DNA of 64,000 nucleotides, taken from Bacteroidaceae bacterium (GTDB taxonomy: Bacteria > Bacteroidota > Bacteroidia > Bacteroidales > Bacteroidaceae). Numbering within the stretch: position 1 is the stretch's first letter; each line of letters opens with the position of its first letter. Positions 9,109 through 17,798 of the stretch are shown here, one piece after another. Both the position numbers and the translations under genes were made by a program. The stretch spans positions 1 through 64,000 of the forward strand of contig JAFZZI010000016.1 in the NCBI GenBank assembly GCA_017615835.1, read 5' to 3'. The notes beneath the pieces are model-generated. The model was given only the letters and a program-made list of their open reading frames with translations, was not told the origin of the DNA and did not search any database.

Positions 9109-9137
9109 ATTTACAATTAAATGCGGATTATACCAAA
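9106..9137 (-). promoter_or_regulatory. Promoter of the PEP synthase-like gene
   Basis: On the minus strand TTTG (9137-9134) is followed after 20 bp by TAAATTTG (9113-9106), an exact match to the Bacteroidetes -33/-7 consensus. Transcription would start near 9099, inside the gdhA terminator hairpin, giving a leader of about 30 nt. Promoter and terminator therefore overlap physically. Confidence 0.75.
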
Positions 9138-9150
9138 ACCGCCGGGTTCA

Positions 9151-10506
9151 TTATACAAGGCCCTGATCGCACATCGCATTTGCCACTTTCATGAAACCTG
9201 CGATGTTGGCACCCTTGACGTAATTGATATATCCGTCCTCCTCAGTTCCGTACTTTACGCAAGCAGCGTGAATGTCAGACATAATACGGTGCAGACGCTG
9301 GTCAACCTCCTCGGATGTCCATTTAAGACGCATTGAGTTCTGCGACATCTCAAGACCTGAGGTCGATACGCCACCGGCATTTGAGGCCTTGCCCGGTGAG
9401 TAGAGCATCTTGTTCTTCTGGAACAGGGCGATAGCATCGGGAGTTGTAGGCATGTTTGCTCCCTCGGTCACACAATAACAGCCATTTGCAACCAACTTCT
9501 CGGCATCCTTGAGCTCAATCTCATTCTGAGTAGCGCAAGGCATCGCTATGTCGCACTTGACGCCCCATGGACGTTCATTCTCATAGTAAGTTGCGTTGGG
9601 GTACTGCTTTACATACTCCTTAATACGTCCACGGATGACATTCTTGAGGTTCTTGACATACGCAATCTTCTCCTCTGTCATGCCATCGGGATCGTAAATG
9701 TAACCATTGCTGTCGGAGAAAGTGACAACCTTGGCACCCAGACGCATGGCCTTTTCTGCTGCATACTGGGCAACGTTGCCCGAACCGGAAATAACGACAG
9801 TCTGACCCTCGAACGACTTGCCACGGGTAGCAAGCATATCCTGTGCAAAGTAGCAGGCACCATAACCGGTAGCCTCAGGGCGCAACAGGCTTCCGCCCCA
9901 GCCCTGACCTTTACCGGTATAAGTACCGGTCCACTCATTCTTGAGTTTCTTGTACTGGCCAAACATAAAACCGACCTCGCGGCCACCTACACCTATGTCA
10001 CCGGCAGGTACATCGGTATCAGGACCGATGTGACGATACAGTTCGTTAATGAAGCTCTGGCAGAAACGCATTACCTCAGCGTCACTCTTGCCTCTTGGGC
10101 TGAAATCAGAGCCACCCTTGGCACCGCCCATGGGGAGTGTTGTAAGGCTGTTCTTGAAGGTCTGCTCGAAAGCAAGGAACTTCATGATGCTCAAGTTTAC
10201 ACTTGAGTGGAAACGGACACCACCTTTATACGGTCCTATAGCGCTGTTCATCTGGACGCGGAATCCACGGTTTACATGAATCTCGCCTTTGTCATCCATC
10301 CAAGGAACGCGGAACATTATAACCCTCTCAGGCTCCACAATGCGCTCCATTATCTTCTGGTCAATGAGATACGGATTCTGCAGAATGTAAGGTGCAACAC
10401 TCTCCACCACCTCGCGAACGGCCTGATGGAATTCCTTCTCACCCGGATTCTTGGCTATGAGTTCAGCCATGAAATTCTCAACGTAATTCTTTACCTGTTT
10501 GTCCAT
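9151..10506 (-). CDS. gdhA: NADP-type glutamate dehydrogenase
   Basis: This is a full-length 451-residue hexameric-type glutamate dehydrogenase, which interconverts 2-oxoglutarate plus ammonium and glutamate in the cytoplasm. GPYKGGVRFH (Lys94) and PMGGAKGG (catalytic Lys130) are the glutamate-site motifs, and a GSGNVAQYAAEKA Rossmann motif lies near residue 240. Length and N-terminus match the ~450-residue biosynthetic class. The gene stands alone: it has its own promoter upstream and a strong terminator downstream. In Bacteroidales this is a main route of ammonium assimilation (family knowledge). Confidence 0.95.
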   Translation of the reverse strand: MDKQVKNYVENFMAELIAKNPGEKEFHQAVREVVESVAPYILQNPYLIDQKIMERIVEPERVIMFRVPWMDDKGEIHVNRGFRVQMNSAIGPYKGGVRFHSSVNLSIMKFLAFEQTFKNSLTTLPMGGAKGGSDFSPRGKSDAEVMRFCQSFINELYRHIGPDTDVPAGDIGVGGREVGFMFGQYKKLKNEWTGTYTGKGQGWGGSLLRPEATGYGACYFAQDMLATRGKSFEGQTVVISGSGNVAQYAAEKAMRLGAKVVTFSDSNGYIYDPDGMTEEKIAYVKNLKNVIRGRIKEYVKQYPNATYYENERPWGVKCDIAMPCATQNEIELKDAEKLVANGCYCVTEGANMPTTPDAIALFQKNKMLYSPGKASNAGGVSTSGLEMSQNSMRLKWTSEEVDQRLHRIMSDIHAACVKYGTEEDGYINYVKGANIAGFMKVANAMCDQGLV

Positions 10507-10579
10507 ATATAAACGGTTTTAAATAACTTTTTCTCTGTTTGACTTGAATTTAGTGTAATATTGCCACTAAAATTCGATG

Positions 10580-10611
10580 CAAAGTTACTTTTTGTCATTT
10601 ACATATACAAG
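10580..10611 (-). promoter_or_regulatory. Likely gdhA promoter
   Basis: On the minus strand TAACTTTG (10587-10580) matches TAnnTTTG exactly, and CTTG (10611-10608) lies 20 bp upstream as a 3-of-4 match to the -33 box. This gives a leader of about 65 nt before the gdhA ATG. Confidence 0.6.
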
Positions 10612-10650
10612 CATTTCTGCAAAAATATCCAAAAATTTTTGTAAAAATTA

Positions 10651-11688
10651 TCATTTCAGAGGATTGAGATCAGAACGGAACCACTCAATGAACTTCGAGA
10701 TACCGTCGTGCAAGGTGGTTGACGGGTGATATCCCACCTCCTTTTCAAGATGAGACGTATCGGCATACGTCCTGAGAACGTCGCCCTGCTGCATGGGCAG
10801 AAACGTTTTTTTTGCTTCTATGCCGAGGGCGTTCTCAATCTCGCTTATAAAGTCCATAAGCTTTACAGGGCTGGAACAACCGATATTGTAAACCTTGTAT
10901 GGGACACCATTATTGCATACCTCAGCTTCGGGACGGTGGTCAATCACCTGTACAGTTCCCTGAACAATGTCGTCTATATACGTGAAATCACGACTCAGAT
11001 TACCGTGATTGAAGACTTTTATCGGATCTCCTTTACTGATGGCCGTGGCAAACAGCATCGGGGCCATGTCAGGACGCCCCCATGGGCCGTAAACTGTAAA
11101 GAACCTAAGTCCGGTAGTAGGCAGGCCGTAAAGTTTGCTATAGGAATGAGCCATCAGTTCGTTTGCCTTCTTTGTGGCGGCATAGAGGCTGACAGGATTG
11201 TCAACCCTATCGTCCTCGCTGAACGGAACCTTGTCATTCATTCCGTAAACGGAACTTGAGGAGGCGTAAACAAGATATTCCACACCATGGTGGCGGCAAC
11301 ACTCAAGAATGTTCATAAATCCTACAAGGTTGCTGTCAAGATAGGCATATGGATTTGTTATTGAGTAGCGCACTCCTGCCTGAGCTGCCAGATTGACCAC
11401 AACACAGAACTTCTCGGATTCAAAAAGCGAATTCAACGAAGCACGGTCAGTCAGATCCATGCGTATGAACCTGTAGTTCGGAAACGTAGCGCTTATGACA
11501 GTTTTTCCGTCAGGAATGCTGTTCCCAGGAGATTTCACACCGCACTCAGCAAGACGTCCGTATTTAAGCCTGACATCATAATAGTCGTTGATATTGTCAA
11601 TGCCTACCACTTCGTCACCCCGACGGGACAGTGTCCAGGCAAGTCTCGAGCCAATGAAACCTGCAGCACCTGTAACAAGAATTTTCAT
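10651..11688 (-). CDS. NAD-dependent nucleotide-sugar epimerase (UDP-glucuronate 4-epimerase type)
   Basis: This extended short-chain dehydrogenase of 345 residues begins MKILVTGAAGFIGSRLAW, whose GxxGxxG motif binds NAD. It continues with the catalytic YAATKK (Tyr-x-x-x-Lys) and a preceding serine cluster (ASSSSVYG). The sequence around the NDYYDVRLKYGRL and GRPDMAPMLFA motifs resembles UDP-glucuronate 4-epimerases used for capsule or LPS sugars; the exact substrate cannot be read from sequence. The start at 11688 is preferred to an upstream ATG at 11736, since the Rossmann motif begins immediately after it. The gene follows the chorismatase-like gene by 22 nt and is probably co-transcribed with it. 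Confidence 0.85.
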   Translation of the reverse strand: MKILVTGAAGFIGSRLAWTLSRRGDEVVGIDNINDYYDVRLKYGRLAECGVKSPGNSIPDGKTVISATFPNYRFIRMDLTDRASLNSLFESEKFCVVVNLAAQAGVRYSITNPYAYLDSNLVGFMNILECCRHHGVEYLVYASSSSVYGMNDKVPFSEDDRVDNPVSLYAATKKANELMAHSYSKLYGLPTTGLRFFTVYGPWGRPDMAPMLFATAISKGDPIKVFNHGNLSRDFTYIDDIVQGTVQVIDHRPEAEVCNNGVPYKVYNIGCSSPVKLMDFISEIENALGIEAKKTFLPMQQGDVLRTYADTSHLEKEVGYHPSTTLHDGISKFIEWFRSDLNPLK

Positions 11689-11710
11689 TATATTGAATGT
11701 GTAATTGTTA

Positions 11711-12832
11711 TCAGAACGAAGGGAAACGCGGATCATTCTGAGACTTCACCGCCATACACTCCATCTCGACAAGCCAACCGGGACGGCAGATAGGAGCAAG
11801 AAGGACCACGTATGGTGTTTTGGGGAAACGGGCTTCCAACATCTCCGTCACTGTCCTGTAGTCGGCAATATCCCTGAGATAGACTATCAAATGCATTGTG
11901 TCTTCGTAGTTGCAGCCTGCCTCGTCCAGCAGAGCTGCAACATTATCGAGCATACGCTCAGTCTGGAGACGGATGTCGCCGGCATAAACCACCCGGCCCT
12001 TGTTGTCGATGCTTGCTGTTCCGGAGATGATTACATGACGACGGTCCCCATAATCGACACGAACGCCGCGTTCGAAACTGACACCATAATCGCTGGTGCG
12101 GTTAAGATGAGTAGGAGCATAGAGATATGTCATCTGACCTGGAGCAAGGCCCTTGACCGAGTAAGCGTCCATGTCTACAAAGTAACCGGGGTCAGCAACC
12201 CTTCCTCCAATTCCGGTACTCGCAATGAAGTGGGTATCATTAGTCAGCCCCTGGGCGTTAAATACTTCATTGCGTGCATATACAACCCCTTTGTAGTTGA
12301 CATCTATATTCTGAACGAAGAACCATGTCCGTACACAGTTGTCCGCAAGAGTACACCCCAACTCACCAAGCTTTTCGCCATAGGCGACAAGCGCTTCGCG
12401 GGTCTGTACCCTGGAACTGAGACCCTTGGCGGTAACCCCGGCCGAGAATAGCTGAGTGTAGCGGCCATGGCTCAGACAAAACATGCCTTTGCCGAGGAAC
12501 TGACACGAAATGTTCCTCTGGAGCCATACCCACATGGCAACCTTTGTACCGTCAAGGGGAGGTTGCTCAACTACTGACACAGCACAATGCCTATTGTCAA
12601 AGGCTGCTTCGACAACGGACTGTTGAGTTGCAGAATCGCTGAGAAAAAAACGCTCAAAAACGGGAGTAAAGCCAGGCATGCTGTCCAAGAGGGAATTCAG
12701 GGCGTCGGACAGTGAATCCAACTGTTCCTTGAATGACGTGCCCGGTTTGCATGAACGGATTATTGCGTGACACTCACTGACACCGGCGCCAGAAGCGGCA
12801 AAGCATTTCACTCTCACATCAGCCTTTTCCAC
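11711..12832 (-). CDS. Chorismatase-like / Rid-superfamily protein
   Basis: The product has about 373 residues. The C-terminal part (ISGTASIDNKGRVVYAGD through WLVEMECMAV) is a Rid/YjgF domain. The middle, VRTWFFVQNIDVNY plus ARNEVF and ASTGIGG, resembles chorismatases such as FkbO and XanB2, which are built as a degenerate tandem of Rid folds and hydrolyse chorismate to a hydroxybenzoate or dihydroxy acid. Activity is not proven by sequence. Start choice: an upstream ATG at 12877 is open, but a perfect TATCTTTG -7 box lies at 12858-12865 just inside it, so the GTG at 12832 is preferred; no ATG lies nearby. The epimerase gene follows by 22 nt. A DAHP synthase/chorismate mutase fusion, an enzyme of chorismate metabolism, lies 4 kb away on the other strand. 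Confidence 0.65.
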   Translation of the reverse strand: MEKADVRVKCFAASGAGVSECHAIIRSCKPGTSFKEQLDSLSDALNSLLDSMPGFTPVFERFFLSDSATQQSVVEAAFDNRHCAVSVVEQPPLDGTKVAMWVWLQRNISCQFLGKGMFCLSHGRYTQLFSAGVTAKGLSSRVQTREALVAYGEKLGELGCTLADNCVRTWFFVQNIDVNYKGVVYARNEVFNAQGLTNDTHFIASTGIGGRVADPGYFVDMDAYSVKGLAPGQMTYLYAPTHLNRTSDYGVSFERGVRVDYGDRRHVIISGTASIDNKGRVVYAGDIRLQTERMLDNVAALLDEAGCNYEDTMHLIVYLRDIADYRTVTEMLEARFPKTPYVVLLAPICRPGWLVEMECMAVKSQNDPRFPSF

Positions 12833-12857
12833 AGAAGTCCCTTCTTTTTTCGTTGCG

Positions 12858-12865
12858 CAAAGATA
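12858..12865 (-). promoter_or_regulatory. -7 box for the chorismatase-like gene
   Basis: The minus strand reads TATCTTTG, an exact TAnnTTTG. No good -33 TTTG was seen at normal spacing. It lies inside the longest possible reading frame and argues for the GTG start at 12832. Confidence 0.5.
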
Positions 12866-12926
12866 GCCATTATTCACGAAATACCATAATTAATAAAAAA
12901 AGGAAGGAACTTTCAATACAAAAGAG

Positions 12927-12934
12927 TATCTTTG
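12927..12934 (+). promoter_or_regulatory. -7 box for the recJ operon
   Basis: TATCTTTG matches TAnnTTTG exactly and would give a leader of about 90 nt before recJ. It is divergent from, and about 60 bp away from, the -7 box of the minus-strand neighbour. No clear -33 box was seen. Confidence 0.5.
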
Positions 12935-13029
12935 CTTCTTTGAAACAGACGGCTTTATTCCAAAAGCTCAGCATGGTACGAACCGTCACTTTACTGTCAA
13001 TATGAAAAAAGGAAAAAACAACATAAATA

Positions 13030-14760
13030 ATGGACTTCAAATGGAACTACGTGCCCCCGACATCGGAGTTGACAGAGGAAGCGCTTGAACTTTCACACGC
13101 TATCGGAATAAGCCCGATACTCTGCAGACTTTTGATATCCAGAGGCATAAAGAACAAGGAAGAGGCCGAAAAATTCTTTAATCCGCAACTGAACGAGTTG
13201 CACGAGCCGTCACTGATGCCCGATATGGACATTGCTGTTGAGAGGCTCAACAGGGCCATAGAAAGGAACGAGAGAATCCTGGTTTACGGAGATTATGACG
13301 TGGACGGGACGACCGCCGTCGCGCTGGTTTACAACTTTCTCCACCATACTTACGACAACCTTGACTACTACATTCCCGACCGGAATAACGAGGGATACGG
13401 TGTGTCGCACAAGGGCGTAGACTATGCTTATGAAACCGGTGTCACTCTGGTGATTGTACTTGACTGCGGGATCAAGGCCATCGAGGAGATTGGCTACGCA
13501 AAGAGCAAGGGTATTGATTTCATAGTCTGCGACCATCATGTCCCGGACGACGAGCTGCCTCCGGCCGTAGCCATTATCAATGCAAAAAGACGTGACAATA
13601 CATACCCGTTCACACATCTTTCAGGCTGCGGAGTAGGATTCAAGTTCATGCAGGCATATGCGCTGAGCAATGGAATTCCGTTCACCGAGCTCCTTCCGTT
13701 ACTCGACCTTGTGGCGGTGAGCACAGCTTCGGACATTGTTCCTATAATCGGCGAGAACAGAGTACTCACCTACTACGGACTTCAGCGGCTGAACAGCCAG
13801 CCCAGCATAGGTCTGAAAGCCATAATCAACATCTGCAAGCTAGAGAACAAAGAACTGACTATTAACGACATTATCTTCAAGATAGGCCCACGCCTTAATG
13901 CCTCAGGCCGTCTTTACACCGGCAAGGAGGCTGTCGATCTGATGGTTGAAACGGATTACAGACGGGCTCTGGAGTTGGCAAACAGCATCAACATGCATAA
14001 CGAAGAGCGCAAGAAGCAGGACAAGGAGATGACAAAAGAGGCCAACGAGATAGTGGATTCACTGGAAAGCCTTAGCCAGCGACGTTCAATAGTTCTTTAC
14101 AACGAAGAGTGGAACCGCGGGGTCATAGGAATCGTTGCTTCAAGACTGACCGAGATATACTACAGGCCGGCAGTTGTACTTACCAGAACAGGAGATGTAG
14201 CAACAGGTTCCGCAAGGTCTGTAGCAGGATTTGATGTTTACAAAGCTATTGAAAGTTGTAAGGAACTGCTCGAGAACTTTGGAGGCCACACTTATGCAGC
14301 AGGCCTGTCGATGAAGGTGGAGAATGTGGATAAGTTCGCAAGAAGATTCGAGGATTTTGTAGCAGCGCACATTGAGCCTGAGCAGATTAGCGCCACAATA
14401 GACATTGACGCAGAGATAGGATTCAACGAAATCACTCCGGATTTTTTCCGCGACCTTTCACGTTTCCAGCCTTTCGGCCCCGACAACCACAAGCCGGTAT
14501 TCTGCACCCGCAACGTTTACGACTATGGTGGCAGCAAGGTTGTGGGGCGCGGGCACGAGCATATTCAGCTTGATCTTATTGACAGCACTAACAACACCCG
14601 CAAGGGAATCGCTTTCGGACAAAATGAGCAGATTTCGCTCATTAAGACCAAAAGTTCGTTTGACATCTGCTATACGCTCGAAGAAGACAACTTCAGACCC
14701 GGGCAACCAATTCTGCAGATTGAAAACATCAAACCGAGCAAGGCGGCATCAAGTCTATAA
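13030..14760 (+). CDS. recJ: Single-stranded-DNA-specific exonuclease RecJ
   Basis: This 576-residue 5'-3' single-strand DNA exonuclease acts in recombination and mismatch or base-excision repair. The DHH phosphoesterase core is intact: GDYDVDGTT at 87-95, the LDCGI motif near 145 and DHH at 168-170 supply the Mn/Mg ligands. The DHHA1 motif GGH is at 418-420, followed by a C-terminal OB-like domain. Length agrees with family members (about 570 residues). It is the first gene of a plus-strand run and is followed 21 nt later by recQ. RecJ and RecQ cooperate in DNA end processing in other bacteria, so the pairing is functionally sensible. Confidence 0.95.
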   Translation: MDFKWNYVPPTSELTEEALELSHAIGISPILCRLLISRGIKNKEEAEKFFNPQLNELHEPSLMPDMDIAVERLNRAIERNERILVYGDYDVDGTTAVALVYNFLHHTYDNLDYYIPDRNNEGYGVSHKGVDYAYETGVTLVIVLDCGIKAIEEIGYAKSKGIDFIVCDHHVPDDELPPAVAIINAKRRDNTYPFTHLSGCGVGFKFMQAYALSNGIPFTELLPLLDLVAVSTASDIVPIIGENRVLTYYGLQRLNSQPSIGLKAIINICKLENKELTINDIIFKIGPRLNASGRLYTGKEAVDLMVETDYRRALELANSINMHNEERKKQDKEMTKEANEIVDSLESLSQRRSIVLYNEEWNRGVIGIVASRLTEIYYRPAVVLTRTGDVATGSARSVAGFDVYKAIESCKELLENFGGHTYAAGLSMKVENVDKFARRFEDFVAAHIEPEQISATIDIDAEIGFNEITPDFFRDLSRFQPFGPDNHKPVFCTRNVYDYGGSKVVGRGHEHIQLDLIDSTNNTRKGIAFGQNEQISLIKTKSSFDICYTLEEDNFRPGQPILQIENIKPSKAASSL

Positions 14761-14781
14761 TCCATACCTCCCGGCAGAGCC

Positions 14782-16698
14782 ATGTCATATCTGGACATAC
14801 TTCGACAGTACTGGGGTTACGAGAGTTTCCGGGGCATTCAGTCCGACATCATCGAAAGTGCCGGCAGTGGTCATGACACACTTGGGCTCATGCCTACCGG
14901 AGGAGGGAAAAGCATTACATTTCAGGTTACCGCTTTGGCCAAGGAGGGCGTGTGCCTCGTAATAACTCCTCTTATTGCCCTCATGAAGGATCAGGTTCTC
15001 AATCTGAGACGACATGGAATACGGGCAGCAGCCATATATAGCGGAATGAAGCGGGAAGAGATTGTCGAGACTCTTGAAGACTGCATCTTCGGAGGCTGCA
15101 AGTTTCTTTACGTTTCTCCGGAAAGACTGGCTTCTGAACTGTTTATGACAAAACTTCAGCACATGAAGGTCTGTCTGATCACAGTTGACGAGGCACACTG
15201 CATCTCTCAATGGGGATATGATTTCAGGCCTGCATATCTCAACATAGCGGCAGTCAGGAAATGCCTGCCGGGGGTCACTGTTCTTGCGCTCACAGCCACT
15301 GCCACGCCAAAAGTCGCTGAAGACATACAAGAGAAACTGGGATTCAGTGAGAAGAGACTGTTCCGAATGAGTTTCGACAGGGAAAACCTTTGGTACATAG
15401 TCCGTAAAACCGACAACAAGACTGCGGAATTGTCAAACATTCTGTCAAAGACCTGCGGCTCAGCCATAGTCTATGTCAGGAACAGAAAGGAGACAAAAGA
15501 GATTGCTGATGATCTCGGGGCTTCAGGAATCACCTCCGGATTCTTTCATGCAGGACTGGATCCGTTGATCAAGGATCAAAGGCAAAAGGAATGGACATCG
15601 GGCAAGTTCAGGGTCATGGTGGCTACCAATGCCTTCGGAATGGGAATTGACAAGCCTGACGTGAGAGTTGTAGCACATATGGACATGCCGGATTCACCCG
15701 AAGAATATTTTCAGGAAGCCGGACGTGCCGGACGTGACGGGAAGAGGGCATACGCCGTCCTGCTCCAGTCGCCCGGAGACAAAAGAGTTCTTTCGAAACG
15801 TGTAAGCGACTCTTTTCCAGACAAGGATTTCATCCGGAAAGTATATGACAAGCTGGCTTATCTGCACACTATGGCAATAGGTGACGGAAGGGGTTGCACT
15901 TTCGATTTCTCTCTCTCCGACTTCTGCCGGCAATATTCCCTGCCGGCAGTCCAGACCGACAGCGCCCTGCGTATTCTCACCAGGATGGGATACATCGAGT
16001 ACATCGAAGAAACTGATTATTCAGCCAGACTCAGGTTCACGGCAAGACGCGATGAACTGTATGACCTGCGTTCCGAGAACCCAGTAACCGAGAAGATTAT
16101 AGGTACAATCCTGCGAACCTATAGCGGCATATTCACTGAAGAAGCCTTCATTGACGAGCAGATGATTTGCCATAAGTCCGGGACAGACCGAAACACTCTC
16201 TACACCACACTTTCCGGACTCGACCGCATGGGAACTGTAAGATATGTACCTCCAAGACGCACTCCGATGATTGTCTGGAGCAGGGAAAGAGTTGACTCGG
16301 AAATGTTGAGATTCACCCCTGAAGTCTACGAACTCCGCAAGAGGGAGTACAAAGAACGGATTAAGGCGATGACCGAGTATGCATCCCGCACAAACGGATG
16401 CAGGAATGCCATGCTGCTGAACTATTTCGGCGAGCGGAGGGTAAAGCCATGCATGCACTGTGACCTCTGTATGGAACGGCATGAAAGCGGCATCACAAGG
16501 GGAATGTTCCAGAGCATCCGTTCTGACATAATCGCCATATTGAAAGAGAATCAGGGAATACCCAGACCTATATTCAACTTACCTTATCAGGAGAAATATA
16601 TTGAGACTGTACTCGAATTCATGTCAGCCGAAGAAGAGATACTCTTGAAAGACGGTTGCATTTACTATAACGACAATTATCCGCACGATGACAATTAA
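14782..16698 (+). CDS. recQ: ATP-dependent DNA helicase RecQ family
   Basis: This 638-residue superfamily 2 helicase has Walker A MPTGGGKS (about 39-46), the DEAH box VDEAHCISQWGYDFRP (about 136), the helicase C motif QEAGRAGRDG and a RecQ zinc-binding Cys cluster near 540-565 (C, CMHC, C). It unwinds DNA 3'-5' in repair. After the zinc/RQC region there is no recognisable HRDC domain, so it is of the short type. It follows recJ by 21 nt, and its last 11 bases overlap the start of the DAHP synthase gene, indicating one operon. Confidence 0.9.
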   Translation: MSYLDILRQYWGYESFRGIQSDIIESAGSGHDTLGLMPTGGGKSITFQVTALAKEGVCLVITPLIALMKDQVLNLRRHGIRAAAIYSGMKREEIVETLEDCIFGGCKFLYVSPERLASELFMTKLQHMKVCLITVDEAHCISQWGYDFRPAYLNIAAVRKCLPGVTVLALTATATPKVAEDIQEKLGFSEKRLFRMSFDRENLWYIVRKTDNKTAELSNILSKTCGSAIVYVRNRKETKEIADDLGASGITSGFFHAGLDPLIKDQRQKEWTSGKFRVMVATNAFGMGIDKPDVRVVAHMDMPDSPEEYFQEAGRAGRDGKRAYAVLLQSPGDKRVLSKRVSDSFPDKDFIRKVYDKLAYLHTMAIGDGRGCTFDFSLSDFCRQYSLPAVQTDSALRILTRMGYIEYIEETDYSARLRFTARRDELYDLRSENPVTEKIIGTILRTYSGIFTEEAFIDEQMICHKSGTDRNTLYTTLSGLDRMGTVRYVPPRRTPMIVWSRERVDSEMLRFTPEVYELRKREYKERIKAMTEYASRTNGCRNAMLLNYFGERRVKPCMHCDLCMERHESGITRGMFQSIRSDIIAILKENQGIPRPIFNLPYQEKYIETVLEFMSAEEEILLKDGCIYYNDNYPHDDN

Positions 16699-17770
16699 AC
16701 CGATTGACCATTTCAAGATATACACAGGACACAAGATAATGATTGCCGGTCCGTGCAGCGCCGAAAACGAAAGGCAGGTAATGGAAACTGCACGTAGTCT
16801 GTCAGAAGCCGGCGTCAAAATATTCCGCGCAGGAATATGGAAGCCACGTACCAAACCCGGGTGCTTCGAGGGAATTGGAATACCGGGGCTGGCCTGGCTG
16901 CAACAGGTCAAGAAGGAGACAGGAATGGCTGTAACAACCGAGGTGGCCAACCCGCACCATGTGGAAGAGGCATTGAAGGCTGGAATAGACCTGCTGTGGA
17001 TTGGAGCCCGCACGACCGTAAACCCCTTTGCCATGCAGGACATAGCCAATGCTCTCCGAGGCGTTGACATTCCGGTCCTGGTAAAAAATCCCATCAATCC
17101 CGACCTTGAACTATGGATAGGAGCCATGGAACGCCTCAACAAGGCAGGCATCACCAAAATGGCTGCCATACACCGGGGGTTTTCAACCTACGGCGAGAGC
17201 ATATATCGCAACGAGCCTCAGTGGCAGATTCCAATTGAACTCCGAAGGCGTCTGCCCGAACTGCCCATCCTGTGCGACCCAAGCCACATGGGCGGACGTA
17301 GCGAACTGGTTTATTCACTGGCCCAGACAGCCCTCGACCTCGATGCTGACGGACTGATGATAGAAGTTCACATCAATCCCTCATGCGCTCTGAGTGATGC
17401 CTCGCAACAATTGACTCCGGCATCATTCAATCAGATGGTCGAAAGACTGATAACACGCAGGGAACCCGATGCCGCAGAGTTTGTAAACCTTGAAATGTAC
17501 CGCAAGCGCATAGACGATTGCGACAGCCGCCTGATGGAGATTCTTGCCGAAAGGATGGATATCGCCAGAGAAATAGGAATCTTCAAGAAGAGTCACAACC
17601 TTACGGTATTGCAGTCTGAACGTTACAGCGACATAATCGACACCCTTGAAAACAAAGGACTCGAACTGGGAATAACTCCACAATGCATACGGAATATCTT
17701 CGAGTCAATACATACCGAAAGCATACGTCATCAGCTGGAACTGATAAAAGACAAGCAGTCAGGCAACTGA
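16688..17770 (+). CDS. Bifunctional DAHP synthase / chorismate mutase type II
   Basis: This is a 360-residue fusion. Residues 1-260 are a class I-beta (KDO8P-synthase-like) 3-deoxy-D-arabino-heptulosonate-7-phosphate synthase with IAGPCSAEN near the start, KPRTKPG, and CDPSHMGG near 200. Residues ~265-355 are an AroQ-type chorismate mutase (RIDDCDSRLMEILAERM...). The enzyme makes the first step of the shikimate pathway and also turns chorismate into prephenate; fusions of this order often couple feedback control. It overlaps the end of recQ by 11 nt. Prephenate is also the proposed co-substrate for some U32 hydroxylases, one relative of which lies at 48557-50434. Confidence 0.92.
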   Translation: MTIKPIDHFKIYTGHKIMIAGPCSAENERQVMETARSLSEAGVKIFRAGIWKPRTKPGCFEGIGIPGLAWLQQVKKETGMAVTTEVANPHHVEEALKAGIDLLWIGARTTVNPFAMQDIANALRGVDIPVLVKNPINPDLELWIGAMERLNKAGITKMAAIHRGFSTYGESIYRNEPQWQIPIELRRRLPELPILCDPSHMGGRSELVYSLAQTALDLDADGLMIEVHINPSCALSDASQQLTPASFNQMVERLITRREPDAAEFVNLEMYRKRIDDCDSRLMEILAERMDIAREIGIFKKSHNLTVLQSERYSDIIDTLENKGLELGITPQCIRNIFESIHTESIRHQLELIKDKQSGN

Positions 17771-17798
17771 CATCTGACAATATGACAAAAAACAATCA

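Noticed and set aside
11705-12451. 248-codon plus-strand frame antisense to the chorismatase-like gene
   Set aside because: No recognisable protein; the minus strand encodes conserved Rid motifs over the same interval.
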